Position numbers and translations under genes: made by a program. A DNA stretch of 64,000 bases, from positions 16,820,001-16,884,000 of the forward strand of contig NC_089994.1 of the NCBI RefSeq assembly GCF_036417845.1. Reading direction: 5' to 3'. Positions 11,762 through 26,700 of the stretch are shown piece after piece (the stretch's first letter is position 1; every line of letters begins with the position of its first letter). The DNA comes from Apteryx mantelli. Its lineage: Eukaryota; Chordata; Aves; Apterygiformes; Apterygidae. The notes beneath the pieces were generated by a model, which was not told the DNA's origin, did no database searches, and was given only the letters and a program-made list of their open reading frames with translations.

Positions 11762-14700
11762 CCTAGAAAGGACCGAAAAGTTTGTTTTGCTGGAGAAATT
11801 CCGGGGGAAAAGCCCTGGGACGGGGGGGAAGCATGGAAACCTGTCTCCCTCTCGAAGGACCCGGCCGCCGCGGCCAGCGCGGTGTGGACGGCCGCCCCGG
11901 GCCGGCTCTGGCAGGAGGACGAGCGGAGCGGTGCGCACCCACTGGTGAGTGCCGGAGGACGGGAGCCCCCCCCGCTTCCCGCGGCGCCCGGCCCTCACCC
12001 AGGTGCCGTTTCTTGGCCTTCTCCCGCAGCGCCTGCGCTGGGCGTTCGGCTACAGCGGCGCGCTGGCCGTGCACAGCCTGGGCGGCGGCGAGGCCCCGCT
12101 GCTCCTCTACGCCTGCTCCAACACCCTGGTCCTCCACGACGTCCTCGGGAACCGGCAAGCCCACCTGCAGGTGCGCCCGGGGCGGCGGGGGACCGGCCGG
12201 GAAAGTTGGGCTGGAGGGGCGAGAGCGGAGGATGCGCGGGAGAGAGGAGGAGGAGGGGGGGGGGTCTCGTGAGCAGCGGCGGCAGCGTGGGTGTCCTCTT
12301 CCCCCAGGGTCACAGCAACGTCATCTCGTGCCTCTGCGTGAGCGAGGACGGGCGCTGGGTGGCGACGGCCGACGGGGGGCCGGACGCGCTCGTCATCGTG
12401 TGGGACTCCTTCTCCGGGTGAGCTCCCGGGAGCGCGGGGGGCTTCCTCGCCCGCACCCTCCGGTTGCCCTTGAGCACCTGCCCCGGCGTCCCCCGGCCGC
12501 GGCCCCTTCCCAGCACCCTGGGACGTCTCCTGGGGAGAGGCGCCTTCCGGATCTGTGGTTCCGATGAACCGCCTGCTGCCTTAGCGGAGACGGGAATGAG
12601 GGAAAGGCAGGGAGCGCGGGGCGAAGGAGCCAAAACCCAGCCGAGGGCTTCAGCACCCCGTCGCAGCGCCCGCCCGGGGGACCTGCGTGATGGGACGCGG
12701 CTCCCCTAGACTAAGGGCGGCAGCGCGTCCCCGAGCGAGAGCGTTTCCGTAAAGCGCCGCCGGCGAGTCGCTTTTCCAGATTTTTTTTTGCTTGGGAGGA
12801 AGTAAAACGCGAGCCATGGCGCCGCCACCAACGCCCGCGCGGGTTTTCTCCCGCAGGATTCCCGTGCGCACCATCTTCGACAGCCACCCGGCCGACGGGG
12901 TCGCAGCTATCGCCATCTCCCGCGACGCAAAGTACTTGGCGACCATCAGCGCCGGCACGGTGCAGGTGAGGAAACGATCCCCCTTTTCCGTAGCGCCGAG
13001 CGGTCGATCCCCGAAGCGCCCGCTCGCGCGGCTGAGGGGTTTTGGATGGGGACGGCAGGAGCGAGGAGGCGCCGGGCTGCACGGCGGCGGTTTGGTTTGG
13101 CTGCGGGAGGTGGATCTGCGTTTCATCAAAGCGAGCGCTGCAGAGTTTAGAAAGCGCGTCTTCGGTTGGGATAAAAGTTTCTGGCTCTGATGCGTTTTAA
13201 TTAAAGCTGTTTCTAGCGCTGTTGACCGAAATCAGGCCCCGCGGGGTTGGTCCCGCTCCCGTCCTCGGTGCCCGCTGCAGCCGGAGGCGATGGGCTTTGC
13301 CCAGGCAGCCTTGGCGCCCCTGGAAAGCCGCCAGCGCCCCTCGGTTTTTCCCTTCTCTGCCAGCGAGTTTGCGTTTGGAAGTGGACCTACGCCACGGAGG
13401 CCCCCGCGTGCAGCGCGGAGCTGCGGCCCGAGTTCGGGCGCCAGGTGAGCGAGCGGCCGCGGGGCCGCGCGGAGGAGCCCCCGGCCGCAGCCGCCGTGCC
13501 AGCTCCCTGCCCTGCCTCAGGATGGGCGCATGGATCCGGCACGTCCCGGGGAGCCGCCTCTCCTTCGGCGCGGGGGGCAAAGCACGTCTGGGATCAAAGT
13601 AGCTGTTTTGCATGGAAGTTGGGGTCAACACAATTCTCGCCTCTTTCTTTCAGGATTACGTCGTTTTTAACCCCCAAAATCCCTACGAGTTTGTCAGCAA
13701 CAGTAAAACCCAGGTGATATTTTACCTGTGGGTAAGTAGGAGCGTGGGGGAGCGGGATGCTGCGTCCCCGGAGCCGGAGGAGCTCCCGGCAGAGCATCTC
13801 GCCCCTCTCCCCGCACGCGCGGCGGCAGCCTGGGGAGGGCGGCGGGCGCAGGAGGGGGGTTTCGCGCCCTGCGGCGGGTCCTGCAGCCTTTGCGGCCCCG
13901 GAGCCCCACTCTGGTCGGCACAGCGTGGTCCGGCTAATGGGTAAGGGATGTGCCGGGATTGCAAAGTGCTGTTATAAAATGGTTGTTCTCAGGCGGACGT
14001 ACCGGTTTCCTCCCCAGAGCGACGCCGGTTTGCAGTACGGCGCGCCGCCTTTGACCGACAGCGTGAGTAGCTGCAGCGCCAAAAGTGCCCCCCCGGCAAG
14101 AGCATCCTCTATCGCACCCCCCCCCCCCAGGCTCTTCCCCTCCCGGCGCGTCGCCACGATCCTGCCGTGCGCCGGGGAGGGATTTTCCCGCGGTGGCCGA
14201 AGGGAAGCGGCCGCGCTTGGCGAGGGAGCAGCCGCCCGCGCCGACCCGCGCGGCCTCTCTGCTCTCTCTGCAGACCTTCAGCAAAGCGGTGGGGCACTTC
14301 AGCCAGTCCGTTTTTCATTTCAACGACTCGCAAGCCCTGACGGGCACCTCGGCGGGGAAGCTGGTGCTGTGGGACGCGGTCTGGCCCCGGCCCCGGCTCC
14401 GGGAACCGCCGGCGAAGCCGCATGCCATGAAGGCCATCAAACTGATGCCCATGCAGAAGGACGGCCTTACCGTGCTCACCGTGCTGGAGAGGTAACGCCA
14501 CCGCAGCTTTCGGCAGCCGTCGGTACAACCCTCAGACGATGTCAGAGCTGAGCGCTGCAGTTTTAAGTCCCTTGGCAGCGTGCAAGGACCAGGCAAGCTC
14601 ATGCGGGAAAGCGCTGCTGATCCGTGAGGCTCTGATCCTGCTTTTTCCAGCAATGAGTTTGGCTGAAACACTCTTCCTTCCTTTAAAAAACAGCTGAAAG

Positions 14701-17700
14701 CTCACGGCGATGCGATGCCGGGAGCTGGGGCAGCTCAGGCACCAGGCTGCGCGTGGGCACGGAGGAGGACGCCGCTGCGTCCCGGCCTCCGAGCCTTTGC
14801 CGGCAGAGGGAGCGCCGGGCGCGGGCAGGGGACCGCGGCAGGGTCCCGCAGCGCCCGGCAGCTTCCGCGCTGCCCGGCCCTCGCGGCCACGTTGGTGCGG
14901 GGCTCGTCTCACCCGCTCGGGCAAAGAAAAAGCCGGTGGGAAAAGGTCTGCTTCTATCTCCGCTAGGCACTGGAGCGCTCTCCACCAACACGTCGATTAA
15001 AAGCTTTCCAGGGGGTTTTACGTCGCGCGTCCAGGCTCACGGGGCCAGGCCAGCTGCTCGTCAACGCTTTCCCTTAACAAAGCTTTTCGCCTTCCTTTCA
15101 GCTATTTTGTAACGTGTGATGTCAAAGGCGACGTTAAATTCTACGACGGGCAGCTGCAGCTTCTGGACTGGTACAGCCACCTCCGCGCGGGCCCCATCCG
15201 CTCCATCTCCTTCTCCAGATCCCCTCCCAGCGCCCCTGCGGACTACGCCAGGTCCCGCACCGTCGGCGGCCAGCCCTTCGCCGTCAGGTGGGCGCCCCGT
15301 CTTCTCCTCCGGCTGCCCCGCGGCTTCAAAGCTGCGGAAGCGTTCAGCAAGCGTGGGACGTGCCGGGCTGGGCTCGCCGCCCCTCGCTGCCCCCCCGCGT
15401 GACGAGCCCAGCCCCAAGAGCCGCGCGGGACGGATTCCTCTGGAACGGCGCCCTGGGAAAGGGCTTTCTCCGGGCGTGCGTCTCGTGGGTCCCCGTCAGC
15501 CGCTGTCGTCTCGTGCCTCCTCCTGGGTCGCTGCTGTAGCTGCTGCCACTTGCAGCCGTTCTGGGGAGCAAAACGGGCAGAAAAGCGAAGGGGAAGCCGA
15601 GAGGCTGCTCGTCCCGCCAGGCTCCCGGGACCGGGCGTCGCTGAGCAGCTCTGCTAAGGGGCGGCTGCAGCGTCCTCCCTCGGCCGGGACCGATGGCTAG
15701 CACGGACGCACGCCCGGGGCCGGGCTCGCAGGGGCCGCAATTATAACAGCAGCTCTTTCAAACACTGCTGTCGATGAGCGTTAGAAGTCCTAGGACTCCT
15801 CTGGAAGCCTTGCAGCCCCCGTGAGCGTTTCACGGGCTGCTGGTGCCCCCCAGACGGAGCCGAGGGAGCAGGGACCCGAGCCCTGGGTGAGGAGCCGGCT
15901 CAGCAGGCACTTTCTGGGGCGGGTGGGCAAAAGGGGCAGCGATTTCCCCGTCAGCACCGCGCGCCGGCAGCCGTGCACACCTGGCTGGGCAGCTCTTGCA
16001 TTTAGGTCTCTGTGTGGTCCTCTCCTGGCCCTCTAACTGGGCTCAGACTTTGAGTCCTCAGGCTGACTGGCGACTATACATATTTGTTCTGCGACGTGCA
16101 TAATTATTCAGATGTCCTCGTTACACATCGCCAGTTCGGCAGCGGGACTGTCTTAGCCGCGTTGCAGTCGGCGTGGCCGAGTGAGCGGACAGACGGCCGC
16201 TCTGTCTGCGCCACGGGTCCAGAGCTCTCCTCTGACCCTGTCCGTCGCGGCACAGTCAACATGCGGCCACTAACAATGGTGGCATGGAGACATGTGAAAG
16301 GACTATTCAGAATATCCTCAATTGCTCATTTATCCATCTCACACACCAGTGACTTGCAAATGGCAAAACCTACCCAGATGTCATTCGTCTTCTGACTTGC
16401 CTACCCAAGCAGAAAATGTAACCAGCTCCAGTGTCTTCAAGTGGAGATTTAGCAGGTCATGAACACAAAGTGCCACCTGCCTTCCTGGTTGGGAAGTGTC
16501 TGCATATTGCATATCGCAAAATATAAGCGATTGTCCAGCTGAATTGCCACTAGGAGAATAATGTGTTGTGTAGCTTGGAGGGAGATGAGCCAGCTAGTCT
16601 GATTCATCAAATTCTGTTTCTTTCACACTAAACAGGAACTTCATCCTTTCAACCGCTGATGCAACGGTGCTCCATGTTGCAACAGATGGGACAAAATATG
16701 AAAAAGTCATGGAGGAGGCCAAGAGAGCCGTGAACGCCATCGCGTGTCACCCCAGCCGAGCGCTCATTGCTGTAGGGAGTCACTGCGGGCTGCTGAAGGT
16801 GTGGGACTACGAGCAGACTAAGTACCTCGTTAGCAGGATATTCGTTGAGGCCAGCATCCAGTGCCTGTCCTACGACCCTGAAGGTACTCTGGGCTCGTGA
16901 TCGCCCTGCGTGCCAAGTGCCGGGCTTCCCAGGATGCGTGGTCGTGTTGTGATTTTCTTCCGGTGTGCTTCCCAGGTTCTCTCCTGGCAGCCGGCTTTAC
17001 TGATGGAAGCGTTTACATCCTCGACGCTATTTCTCTCCAGTCCAACTGCAAAGAGTTCAAGTTCTCGCGAGGCCCCGTGACTCATATTAGCTTCTCGCAT
17101 GACTCTGAATACCTTGCAACCGCTGTAAGCTTGTTTTTTCCTCTTTGTGATTTATGCGTGTTGCTCGTGGTGCAGCTTTTGGTGGGACTGGGAATTGCCG
17201 GCCATCCTGTGATGTAACGCTGAGCAAGCAGCGGGGAGGGCTGTCCCTCCCCAGGGGCTCTGCGACTCCGAAACGCTTTTCCTGCCTCGAAGAGTCATTC
17301 GGTAAAAATGTCACCAGCCCCAGTGGCTCCACCGAGCTGCCGCTGGCAGAGCCCCATCGCTAACTTTAGTGACAAGCTTTAGCTCTTCATCCATCTGTGG
17401 AAGCAGCTAGACCAGAGGTTTCTTTCTGGCTCATGCTCCATGGGGAGCTGCTCCCTCTGCGGCACCGCTGCCCTTTGGGGTCTCTCTGCCAGACGTGGTG
17501 TTTTACCCCGGTTGTGGCTGCAGCCCTCCTGGTGGGACTTGTGCAGCTGCAAGGGCTGAGCAAAGCCAGGCAGGGACATGCAAAGCCACCTGCTGCCAGC
17601 CAGGGGACACACTGGGTTGGCAGCTCGCTGACCTCTGTGCTGTCGTTCCAGGACGAGAAACTCTCGGTGACGGTTTACAGACGAGTTCTGCGAAACGGGC

Positions 17701-20700
17701 AGAGGTGCTGGGAACACCTGGCGGGGCTGCACTCCCACTACAAGCCCATCCGGAGCATCCTCTTCGGGGTGCAGCTAGACAGCGACGAGCCCAGGCTCTT
17801 AAGCCTCGGGGAGGACAGGCAGCTGGTGAGTCGATGGGCAAGTGGAGCTTGGCGGTTAAAGCAGGGGGCTTCGCAAGAACATCGAGGGAGACTCAGTCTC
17901 TGGCTCTCCAGCTCCTTATCCCCCCTCCGGCTCTATCGCAGGGGCTGTTTCTCAGCCTGGCCTCCAGGCTGGTCTACCAGGGCTCAAGGCTGAGTCTCTG
18001 TGCCCGTGGGCTGCTCACCCTGGCTCCAGTGACAGACACCGGATCCACTTGATCCACAGAGGTCCCATTTGCTGGCTGAGCCCAGGGGAGTCGTTGCGTT
18101 TCCTTGTCTTCCCTCCAGGTTGAATATGACCTAAACAGCAGCAGCAAGGACCACCTGGTGGTCTTGCGCCGGGACCGGGTAGAGCAGGCAGCTGTGCCGC
18201 TGTGCTTGGCCTGGTACCCGCAGCTCAGCACAGAGTCCTTCATCCTCACCGCCAACAGCTGCTACAAGATGAAGCTCTACAACACCACGACCAAAATGTG
18301 CAGGTAGAGGAGAGGTTCAGCCCTCGCAGTCCCAGATCCTCTCACCTTCTGCCTGGGAGCCCCATCCTGGCTTTGGATTTTCCTCTTCCTAATGCCTGCC
18401 CTGCTCCCATTCATGACCATGCGTTTGCCCACCAGCAACGCTGATGGTGCCCCCAGGGTGCTCCATCCTTGTCTCCACCATGCTGTTTACCAACGTGTCG
18501 GTCTAGGAAGGTTCTCGTGGCTGCAGGTGGGTCTCAGGCTGCCCAGCACACTGGACTAGAGACGCAGCATTTGGACATAAGATAAAGAGATAGGAGCGCA
18601 CGGGTTCAGCAAAACCCAAGGACCGAGTCGTCCTTGAGCACTAAATTCCTCTCTCAGCCCTGGCGTGGGCTCTTCCAGACGGGGGTCCTGGCCCGGCCTG
18701 GCCTGTCGGCCAGCGCTACAGCCTTTGCACCCACTGCACCTCCCCGTAGCCACCCGTTCTCATGCTCAACAGCAATTCAGAGGGTAAAATGATGATGTTT
18801 GCCTTTTAGAAAGACCCTTTTGGGACCAACCTATGGCTCCCCTCTGGAGAAGATGCAAATCCTCCCAACAACAAACCTGACGGACCCCAAGAAACGCTAT
18901 CTGGCTTACATTACAAAGGACAAGGTACGGAGTCCCATCTGCTTGCGTTGGATGAGCTTGCTGGATTGTCCCTGCACCAGCACTGCATCCGCTTCGCTCG
19001 GCAGCCGCTGGCTGCGCGAGGGCTCCCGCGTTCCCGGTGCTAGGAGCAGTGTCCGCGGCGTGCTCCGGGCTTGGCCGGGGGAGCCGGGGAAAGGAGCCCC
19101 GGTCCTCACCGCCTCCCTCTTCCCTTGCAGGTCGGCGTGCAGATTTTGCCCGTCGACGGCAACCCCCACAAGTCCTCCGCTTTCATCTGCCACCCGGGCG
19201 GCGTGGCCGACCTCGCCTGCTCCTACGACGGACGCTACGTCTTCACGGCGGGGGGGGACGACTGCACTGTAATGAAGTGGGAGGTTAACCTGTCGTGAGT
19301 ACCGCGGGCAGGAGCCGAGCGGGGGACGCGCGGGGGGGCTTTCCCGGCTCCCTGCCCAGCGCAGCCCAAGGAAAGGCTGTGCTAAGCTGGGAAATGCTGC
19401 CCAGGCGCTAAGCAATCGGATTTTCTGGTCCCCACAAGGCCGGCGCGGTGGGGGATAGTTTGGGCTAGCAGAGGATGGGAAGAGCGGCGTCGGCTGCGGG
19501 ATGAGCACACGGGGAGCCAGCCGGTGCAAAAATGTCCGTTCCCTCAACGGGATAGGGTAGCACTCGCTAGGAAATCCCCACTGCATTTGAAGGCTGGATT
19601 TAGGGCAAGCCACCTTAATCCTACGGAGCTTTGCTTACACGAGCAAACGGACTGCGGGAAACGGGCTGGCTGGAGGACTGAAGGCTGCTTTCGCACATGA
19701 GGCTTTCCAGGCTTTGGCCGGAGCGACAGCGATAAACTCCTTTGCCAGGTTTCTTCTGCATCCGGCTGCAAGTGTGGGATTTCCCTCCGCCAGCTCTCCC
19801 GGGCAGCAGTGCCGGATGGGCACGGCCCCGAGGGGAACGCGTGCTCCCGGAGGCTCCCGCGGGGAAGGCGGCGGTGGCCGGGCGTTTGCACGCGTGGCTT
19901 TGCAAGTCAGGGGCCGAAGCTGCTCGTGGCGCCGTGAGCGCGGGGCGGAGCGGGCTCTGCCCTGCAAGAGCGGCTCCAGGTGCCTGGTAGATCCCTACCC
20001 GGCTTCAGCCCTCACCCGTATTTTGCCTTTCGGAGCGCCCTGACCCCGTGACGCAGAGTCCCCCCTCGTCTCCCTAGTATAACGGCGTCGTGGCTCAGGC
20101 ACGCGCTGGCCCTGGGAAGAGCACTTGTCGCAGGTACTGCACGCTCAGAGGAAAGCCAAAGGGGTGCTGAGCCAGCTCACCTTCACGTGCCACGGCGAAG
20201 GAAACCGGGGTGGGAGAGCAATGGGCTTATTTATTTTCTTTTCCACTTTGTGTGGCTTAAGCAGTCGGGGGTCAGAATAAGCGACATTTTAAGGAAGGCA
20301 ATAGAATATAAATGATCCTTCTTTATAATGGCTGGCCAGAGTCCAGGCAACATTGAATTCCTATGTAATTTGTTTTTGGAGCGAAGCTCTTGATGAGCTA
20401 ATTATCATTTTATTGCTGCCTCTGGCATCTTGCGCATCTCCACTCTGTTTAATGCCCAAATAACTTAATTATGAAAAAAAGCATGAAGCTTGCACAGACC
20501 CCGTGGAAGCAGCACTCCAGAGGCGTGCATGCAGCAAAGCTGCAGCCGTGCTGCCCGACGTGGGGCGTGATGTGGCAACGCTACGCTGTGATTGCAGCAC
20601 TGGGCTCCGTTCCCTTTTTCACGTGCGCAAACTGAATTGATTCTTTTGGCCCCAACTGCCTGCGAAATTGAAACAAAGAGCAGAGCGGTGGCGCGGAGGC

Positions 20701-23700
20701 TTTTTTAGGTTAGTGTACGCTGCACCTGCGACGGGCATCCACTAGAGCGGAGGATGCAGAGCAGCGGGTTGCCCTGAGTTGTTGGGGAAGAACGTGTTGG
20801 ATCAAGGAAGAGGGAGCTTTGGTTCGCGCGGCGGGTTGCAAACGCCAAGCCCCAGCCCTCCGCACGGTCAAAATGCTGATCCAGCTAATTCGTCTCCTGC
20901 AATGTCTCTATAAGGAAGCAGAAAAGCAAAATGCCAGGCACCGAGCTCAAGTCCATGGGAAAGCTCCTGGCTCCTGGCCCTGCGCTCATTCCACTAAACA
21001 AGGGCGCCATTCAGTAATAATTCCCACACTGCGCTATTGTATGCAAAACCCGGGTATGAAACACGCGGCAGAAGGGCAGGCTGACGGCAAAATCGCGCGC
21101 AGTTCCACCGCCGCCACCCTTTGCTCCCCTGCGTCCCGAGGCCCGGGGATTTGATGTATTTATTGAAAGCGCCTCCGGACAGCGACTAGAAAGGGAAGCA
21201 CGAAGCGTCTCCTTGCATGACCCCTTCCCGTACCTTCCTTCCTTCCTTCCTCCGCGGGCTGCAGGGCCTTGGAGGCCGCCGTGCCCCTGGGCGGGGAGGA
21301 CTTGGTGCCCTTCTACAACCTGCTGGACGGCGGCAGAGACGGCGAGTTCTTCAGGGTAACTACGCTCGCCGGGAGCGCTCGGCGGCAGCACCTGCTTTGA
21401 GTTTAAGATTCATTTATACAGGCCTGGCATTTCTTTATTTTTTGGTCCCGATCGCCTTTAACAACGTTCTCATTGATATGCCTGTTAATAAACCTAAAAA
21501 GCAGCCTTATCTGCTGCGCATGTAGCTGAACTTCACAGCGTTTCGTTTGAATCCCTCTCAGGAACTGGAAGACTATTTTTACTACGCGCAGCTGCGCAGC
21601 CACGGCATCGATACAATGGAGACCAGACAGGTGTCAGCGCACATTCCCTTGGAGGAAATTCCCTTCGTAATGAGAGCAATGGGATTTTATCCATCGGAGG
21701 AAAAGGTCAGTCTGTTGTTGCTACTGTTGTTGTTGTTGTTATTAAAAGGAAAAAGAGCGAGAACGATTGCATTTACCAAGTGTCCTGCGGGCCAGATTCT
21801 CACCACTGTCCTGCCACGTGGGTCCGGAGTACGTTTGCTCCTACATACATTATAAGTATGTATGTATATATACATACATTAAATGTATTTTACCTGGTCT
21901 GCGTCAATGAAGGAGTGATCAGAGCCTGGGGGCATGTTTCTGAAGAAGTCACGATCCCTCGCTGCAGAGCTGGACGGCTGCCGGGGCAGGTGGGGACGAA
22001 CCCGGGGCTTGAGAGCTGGGACGCGCTCTAGGAAAGGTGACCTGAGATCTTCCGGAGACCGAGCGCCCAGATCACGCAACGCCTGGAGCTGCCACCCCTG
22101 AAGAGAGCCGGCTTGCTTCAGAAGATAAACTGAGGAAGCTGAGGAACGAATCCTCCTTTGGCTCCTAAGGGCAGTGCTCGCCAGCTTTCCATGGTCGACG
22201 GGCAAAAGTACCTTGTGCTGTGGGCAGCGTTATCCTTTGGTGTCTCCGTGACTTCCAGTGATGTCTGAGCTTCTTTACTGGCACCATGTGCTTGGCGACC
22301 CATGGGCTGAGACCTCGGCCGTAAGGAGTCCCTCCAGGTTGGATGGAGGCTCAGCCAAAGCTTCCTACACATGTCAAATAACACAAGACACCAAAGTGTG
22401 TGGGGGGGACGTCTAGCTCCGTGCAGTGATTCTTTTGGATGTAACAGAGCCTCTTTCTCTTGATCTGTCTTGGCCTGATGAAAGAACGACTTGAGATGGA
22501 GACGGCAGCTTCTATTCCCATGGAATTAAAGCTCTTTCGTAACTGATAACTCTGCAGAGGCTCTCTCTGAGCTTGCCTTTCAGGTTGCAGTGGTGGGGCT
22601 CCCTATCAAACATTTCTCAAGAGCTTCTCAGCTTCAAAATTTACAGCAGTCAAAGACAACCGATTTAATAAGGGTGCTGCTTCTCCCCTTTTTGAGCTGT
22701 ATCCCCAAGGCAGTTTGCCCTTGCACACACCTCCTTTGCGATGTTGCAACCTGGCAGAAGGGTAATTAAAAGCACACAGAAAAAAAAAACAAAAAACCCC
22801 CGAATCTGATGCAAGGCGATTTAAATAACAACCTCCCTGCACCAGCTCCAGGCCTTCAGCACAGGAGGGGTTCTCCCAAGGGAAGCGGCGCATCGCTGCG
22901 TTCCCTTGATGCTTCTGCGGGGGAGGCTGCGCTCGTCTCTGCTGATCGCACGGGAGCCCCGCGGGCTGCTGAGATGCTGCTCGAGTCGGCGCCACCCCAT
23001 CTGCCCGGCCATGCTCTCTGCCAGAAGAGGCAGCAGATGGGAGGCAGCACCTTCACCACAACCACCACCTAACAGACTTTCTTTGGAGCTCCTGCACCCC
23101 GTCCGTGTCAGTCTAAGCTGGGACCACTTTGCCCTTGTGTCACGCTTTGGTTGTGTGCCCTCGTCCTTTGATAGACCTTTTCCTTGGCTCATTACATTTC
23201 TGCCCCTTGGGACAGAGAGGACGTAGTCCTCTGATGTGTGCTTGTTGGGAAACGTCTCTGGAAGAATAACTTAACTGAGGGAAAAAAAAAAAAAAAGAAT
23301 CAAAATCAAAACAGCATTTTATGCAAGGAAACAGAGGTGCTAAGCTGCTGCGAAACTAGGCAACCTGCAATCTGTTCTGAAAGCAGGCAGGACAGTATTA
23401 AACCACAGAAAGTTCATCTCTCTCCAGAGTGTTTTCATAAAGAAAAACCAGGAGGGAGAAAAAGCAGCTTGGGCTAACAAAGCTTTGGGGAATTGGTGTT
23501 TTTCTTTTGTAGTTCGGTGGGGCTGATATAAAACCTAATCCCAGATCAGCCAGAGCTGAGCAAAATTGACTGCTCTTGCTTGGTGTGACATTTGCTACAG
23601 GAAAAAAAAAATCTAAGGCTAAGATTTCCATCTTCCCCGGGCTTCATTCAGTGGAAAAACTTGTGACAGGAGGACAAAGGCCCAGGGCTGAATGCAAAGT

Positions 23701-26700
23701 CCTCCCCAGGGAGCGCTTGCGTCAGCTCCCCTTCCCGGGAGCGGTATGCTCGGTACGCGTTGGCACGGGGAGCTCTCCCGGCCTTTCGCTGCCCTCGCGT
23801 CTGCGAGGGGGCTGCCTCCCCGAGCACGAGGGCGAGGAAGGCCTGGAGCAGGACCTTCCTCCCGAGCAAACCTCTGCGCGGCTGCACCCCCCCGGGCCGA
23901 CTCTCAGCGCCGGGCTTCAGGAAAGCCACGAGGATGAAGCGCGGCCAGCGCCGGCCCATTCGCCCCGCAGAAGAGCGAGCCGGCGGTAGGGATGGCAGAA
24001 CGCGAGCCCCGCGGAGCAAAGCCGAGCTCTGCTTTTTGCAGCGACGGAGCTGCAGCAGATGCACGTCGGGGGGGGGGGGGGAGCGGAGGGCGAGCGGGGA
24101 GGTCGCCTGTGCTGGCCCCGGTGTGCATTGCCCCCGCGCAGCCTGGTTATGTTGGGACTTCCGTGCACGCAGCTGGGTAGCCGGGTGGTATATTTACCGC
24201 TTTGTGGTTTGCCTGCCCGCTGTCCCCGAGCGGAGGCACAGCTGCGGCAAAGGTACTGCAAACAGCTGCAAGTCACCGAGCGCCTTGGCCGCTCAGGCCG
24301 CGGGGGACGGTTTCTTCTCCACCTCATAGCAGTAACATGCAACATACCGGGCAAAATGCTTATCTGAGAGATATGCCAGAATACTGCAGGAATTACACTG
24401 CTGGCATTAATGTGATTTTGAGCATCAGCATCTCAGTTATGCTCACCTAAATCTAGAGTGACGCCATTGGCTCTGCTGGGAACTATTTCACAAGCAAATG
24501 CAGGAAACCCAGAATGACTAAGTATCTGCTGCCCTCGTCTTCACCTAATATTGTCATAACAACAGGCTCCTAACCATTATCTGTGTCCATTCTCAGCTGC
24601 TGACGGCCTGCTCATGGCTGGGGTAGAGCAATGACATCTGTGGTGCCAGCGCACGCAGTTACAGTGCCTTGGCTTTCGTGAGATCAGAAGCTGGCCTGAT
24701 GCCCTTCAGCAGGAAAATTTGTAACAGTCTTTCTTGCCTTGATCTTTAGATTGAAGAAATGATAAATGAAGTGAAATTCAGCGAGTATGCGGATACTGGA
24801 AAACAAGTGACAAAAATCAATTTAGGGGATTTTATCAAACTTTATATAAACCATCGACCTGCATTTGGCTTGTCAATGAAAAAAATACGGAGAGCGTTTC
24901 AGGTCCTTGGTTATGATAATGAGAACGGAGAAAAAGTTATTGACAGAGGAGACTTACTGTCGCTGCTTCAGTGCAGAGGTGAGTTACTTCTTTTCTAATA
25001 TTAGCTGCATGCTTGCTAGTTCTGTCTTCAATTTCAGAATGTATTCACTGCAGCAAAAAATTAATCTGGAACTATAGCTTGGTAACCAGGGCAGGCGCGT
25101 GGAGCCGCCTGTCTTGGAATTTTAAATTGAGCAATCACATCTATCGTCTCGGCTGCACTTTCTTTACTGCTTCGGAAATCTCTGCTGACCTGAAGTATCT
25201 TGTCCGTCAAATGAAGAGCATGGATCTCGGCAACGATACCCTTCTTCCAGCACACTCTTGTCTGAACTGTTGTCTTCTTTTCTAGTCACACAGTGTCCGG
25301 AAAGGTAATACAAAGCTGAAGAAGAGAGGGACAAGAAAGGAGGGATGAAAATGGTCAGAGTCCTGGACTGAATCTATGTGTGAAAGTCTGGAAAGATAGG
25401 GATGGTTTAGGTTAGCTTAATCAGAGGGATCATTGTAAAGGCATGTGTAAATATACTAATGAGCAGTGCTGTAGAGAGGTAAATAAAGTACTTGTATTAT
25501 CTTGCTCCTTTTGTAAGAACAAGGAGCATTTATTGCAGCTGAGCATTAAGACAGGAAAAGGGAAAGGCTGTTTCATTCAGTACATTAACCGGTAAAACTC
25601 CTTGCCATAAAGATGCTTGGAAACCAAGGATTCAGCCAATGTGAGAAAGGTTAGCTGTTTCTATGGATGGTGTGAACACCCATAAATAGACACATTAGAT
25701 AGGATAGAACAGTTTCATAACGGATCTATAACCTTATGCTTCAGGGCATGAGCCAACCGCTAACTGGGAACAACTGCTACATCCAAGTTATTCCAGGATA
25801 CTATATTAAAGACTTTCCCGCACCTTCCTCTTCCTCCTCTGGGTGGAACTGGCTCCTGCCACGGACACGGGGCTACCTGGACCGTGGTCTGTGCCGGGAG
25901 CGCTTCGGTGGGAATAGAAGCACAAGCCCTTGCAAGTGCAATCTAGCCTAAAAAGCCATCTGCAACAGCATTTCTCCCTTTGATAAATATGTTTGCCCCA
26001 AATACACACAGTATACATGAACAATTTTCCCTAGGATCAACATTTTCCTGTGTTGGGATCATGCATTTCGACTGGTGATGTGGTCTGCACCTCAGAGAAG
26101 CCGAACCCTCTTTTGAACTACCTACTCTGTTTGTACGCTGTTCTTGTTAGAGCGGTCTGCTAGTTTTTGTGTTAATGATACCATAGCCAAGAAACTGGTG
26201 TTGCTTTACTGCACAGGCGAGCGTATGACAGAGGAAGAGCTGGCAGCATGTCTGACCACCTTGCTGGGCATGAATCCAGAGGGAGGAATATCTGAACCGG
26301 GCACCTGCGATACCTCAGGTACACAGGATTATCATTCTACACAACACAGAGGTAGAATTGCTTCGATTCCCAAACAGAGTAATTTAAATTGCAAACCTAT
26401 TACCCTGTTAGGCCAAGAGCTGTCAAAAATATTCAGACAGGACTGCAAAAATAGCCACAGAGCTATAGATTGTCCTTGATCCCTGCAACAATTGCATGGG
26501 TGTATCTAAAAATAAATGAACAATGAAATGTAACTGGGACCTGACAAGATTACGTTGCTGTTTATCTGCTGGCTTGGAACTGAAATTAGAAACACATAGT
26601 GGAAGGTTTACACGCCAAAGTCCACAGGCAAAAAGAAATCCTAGAATATGCAAATTATAGTGTTGATTTTATCCAGGCAGTAACGTCCATTATAATGGAA

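Larger units (their letters stand above)
21706..24749 (+). other. CFAP251 3 kb intron, no further exon seen
   Basis: Between the [10 protein letters not shown] exon and the IEEMINEV exon there is only intron. A GC-rich stretch covers about 23,690-24,330, with a 14-base G run near 24,070. The rest is mixed composition with an A run at 23,282. Exon phases on both sides are consistent without adding coding sequence here. Confidence 0.7.
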
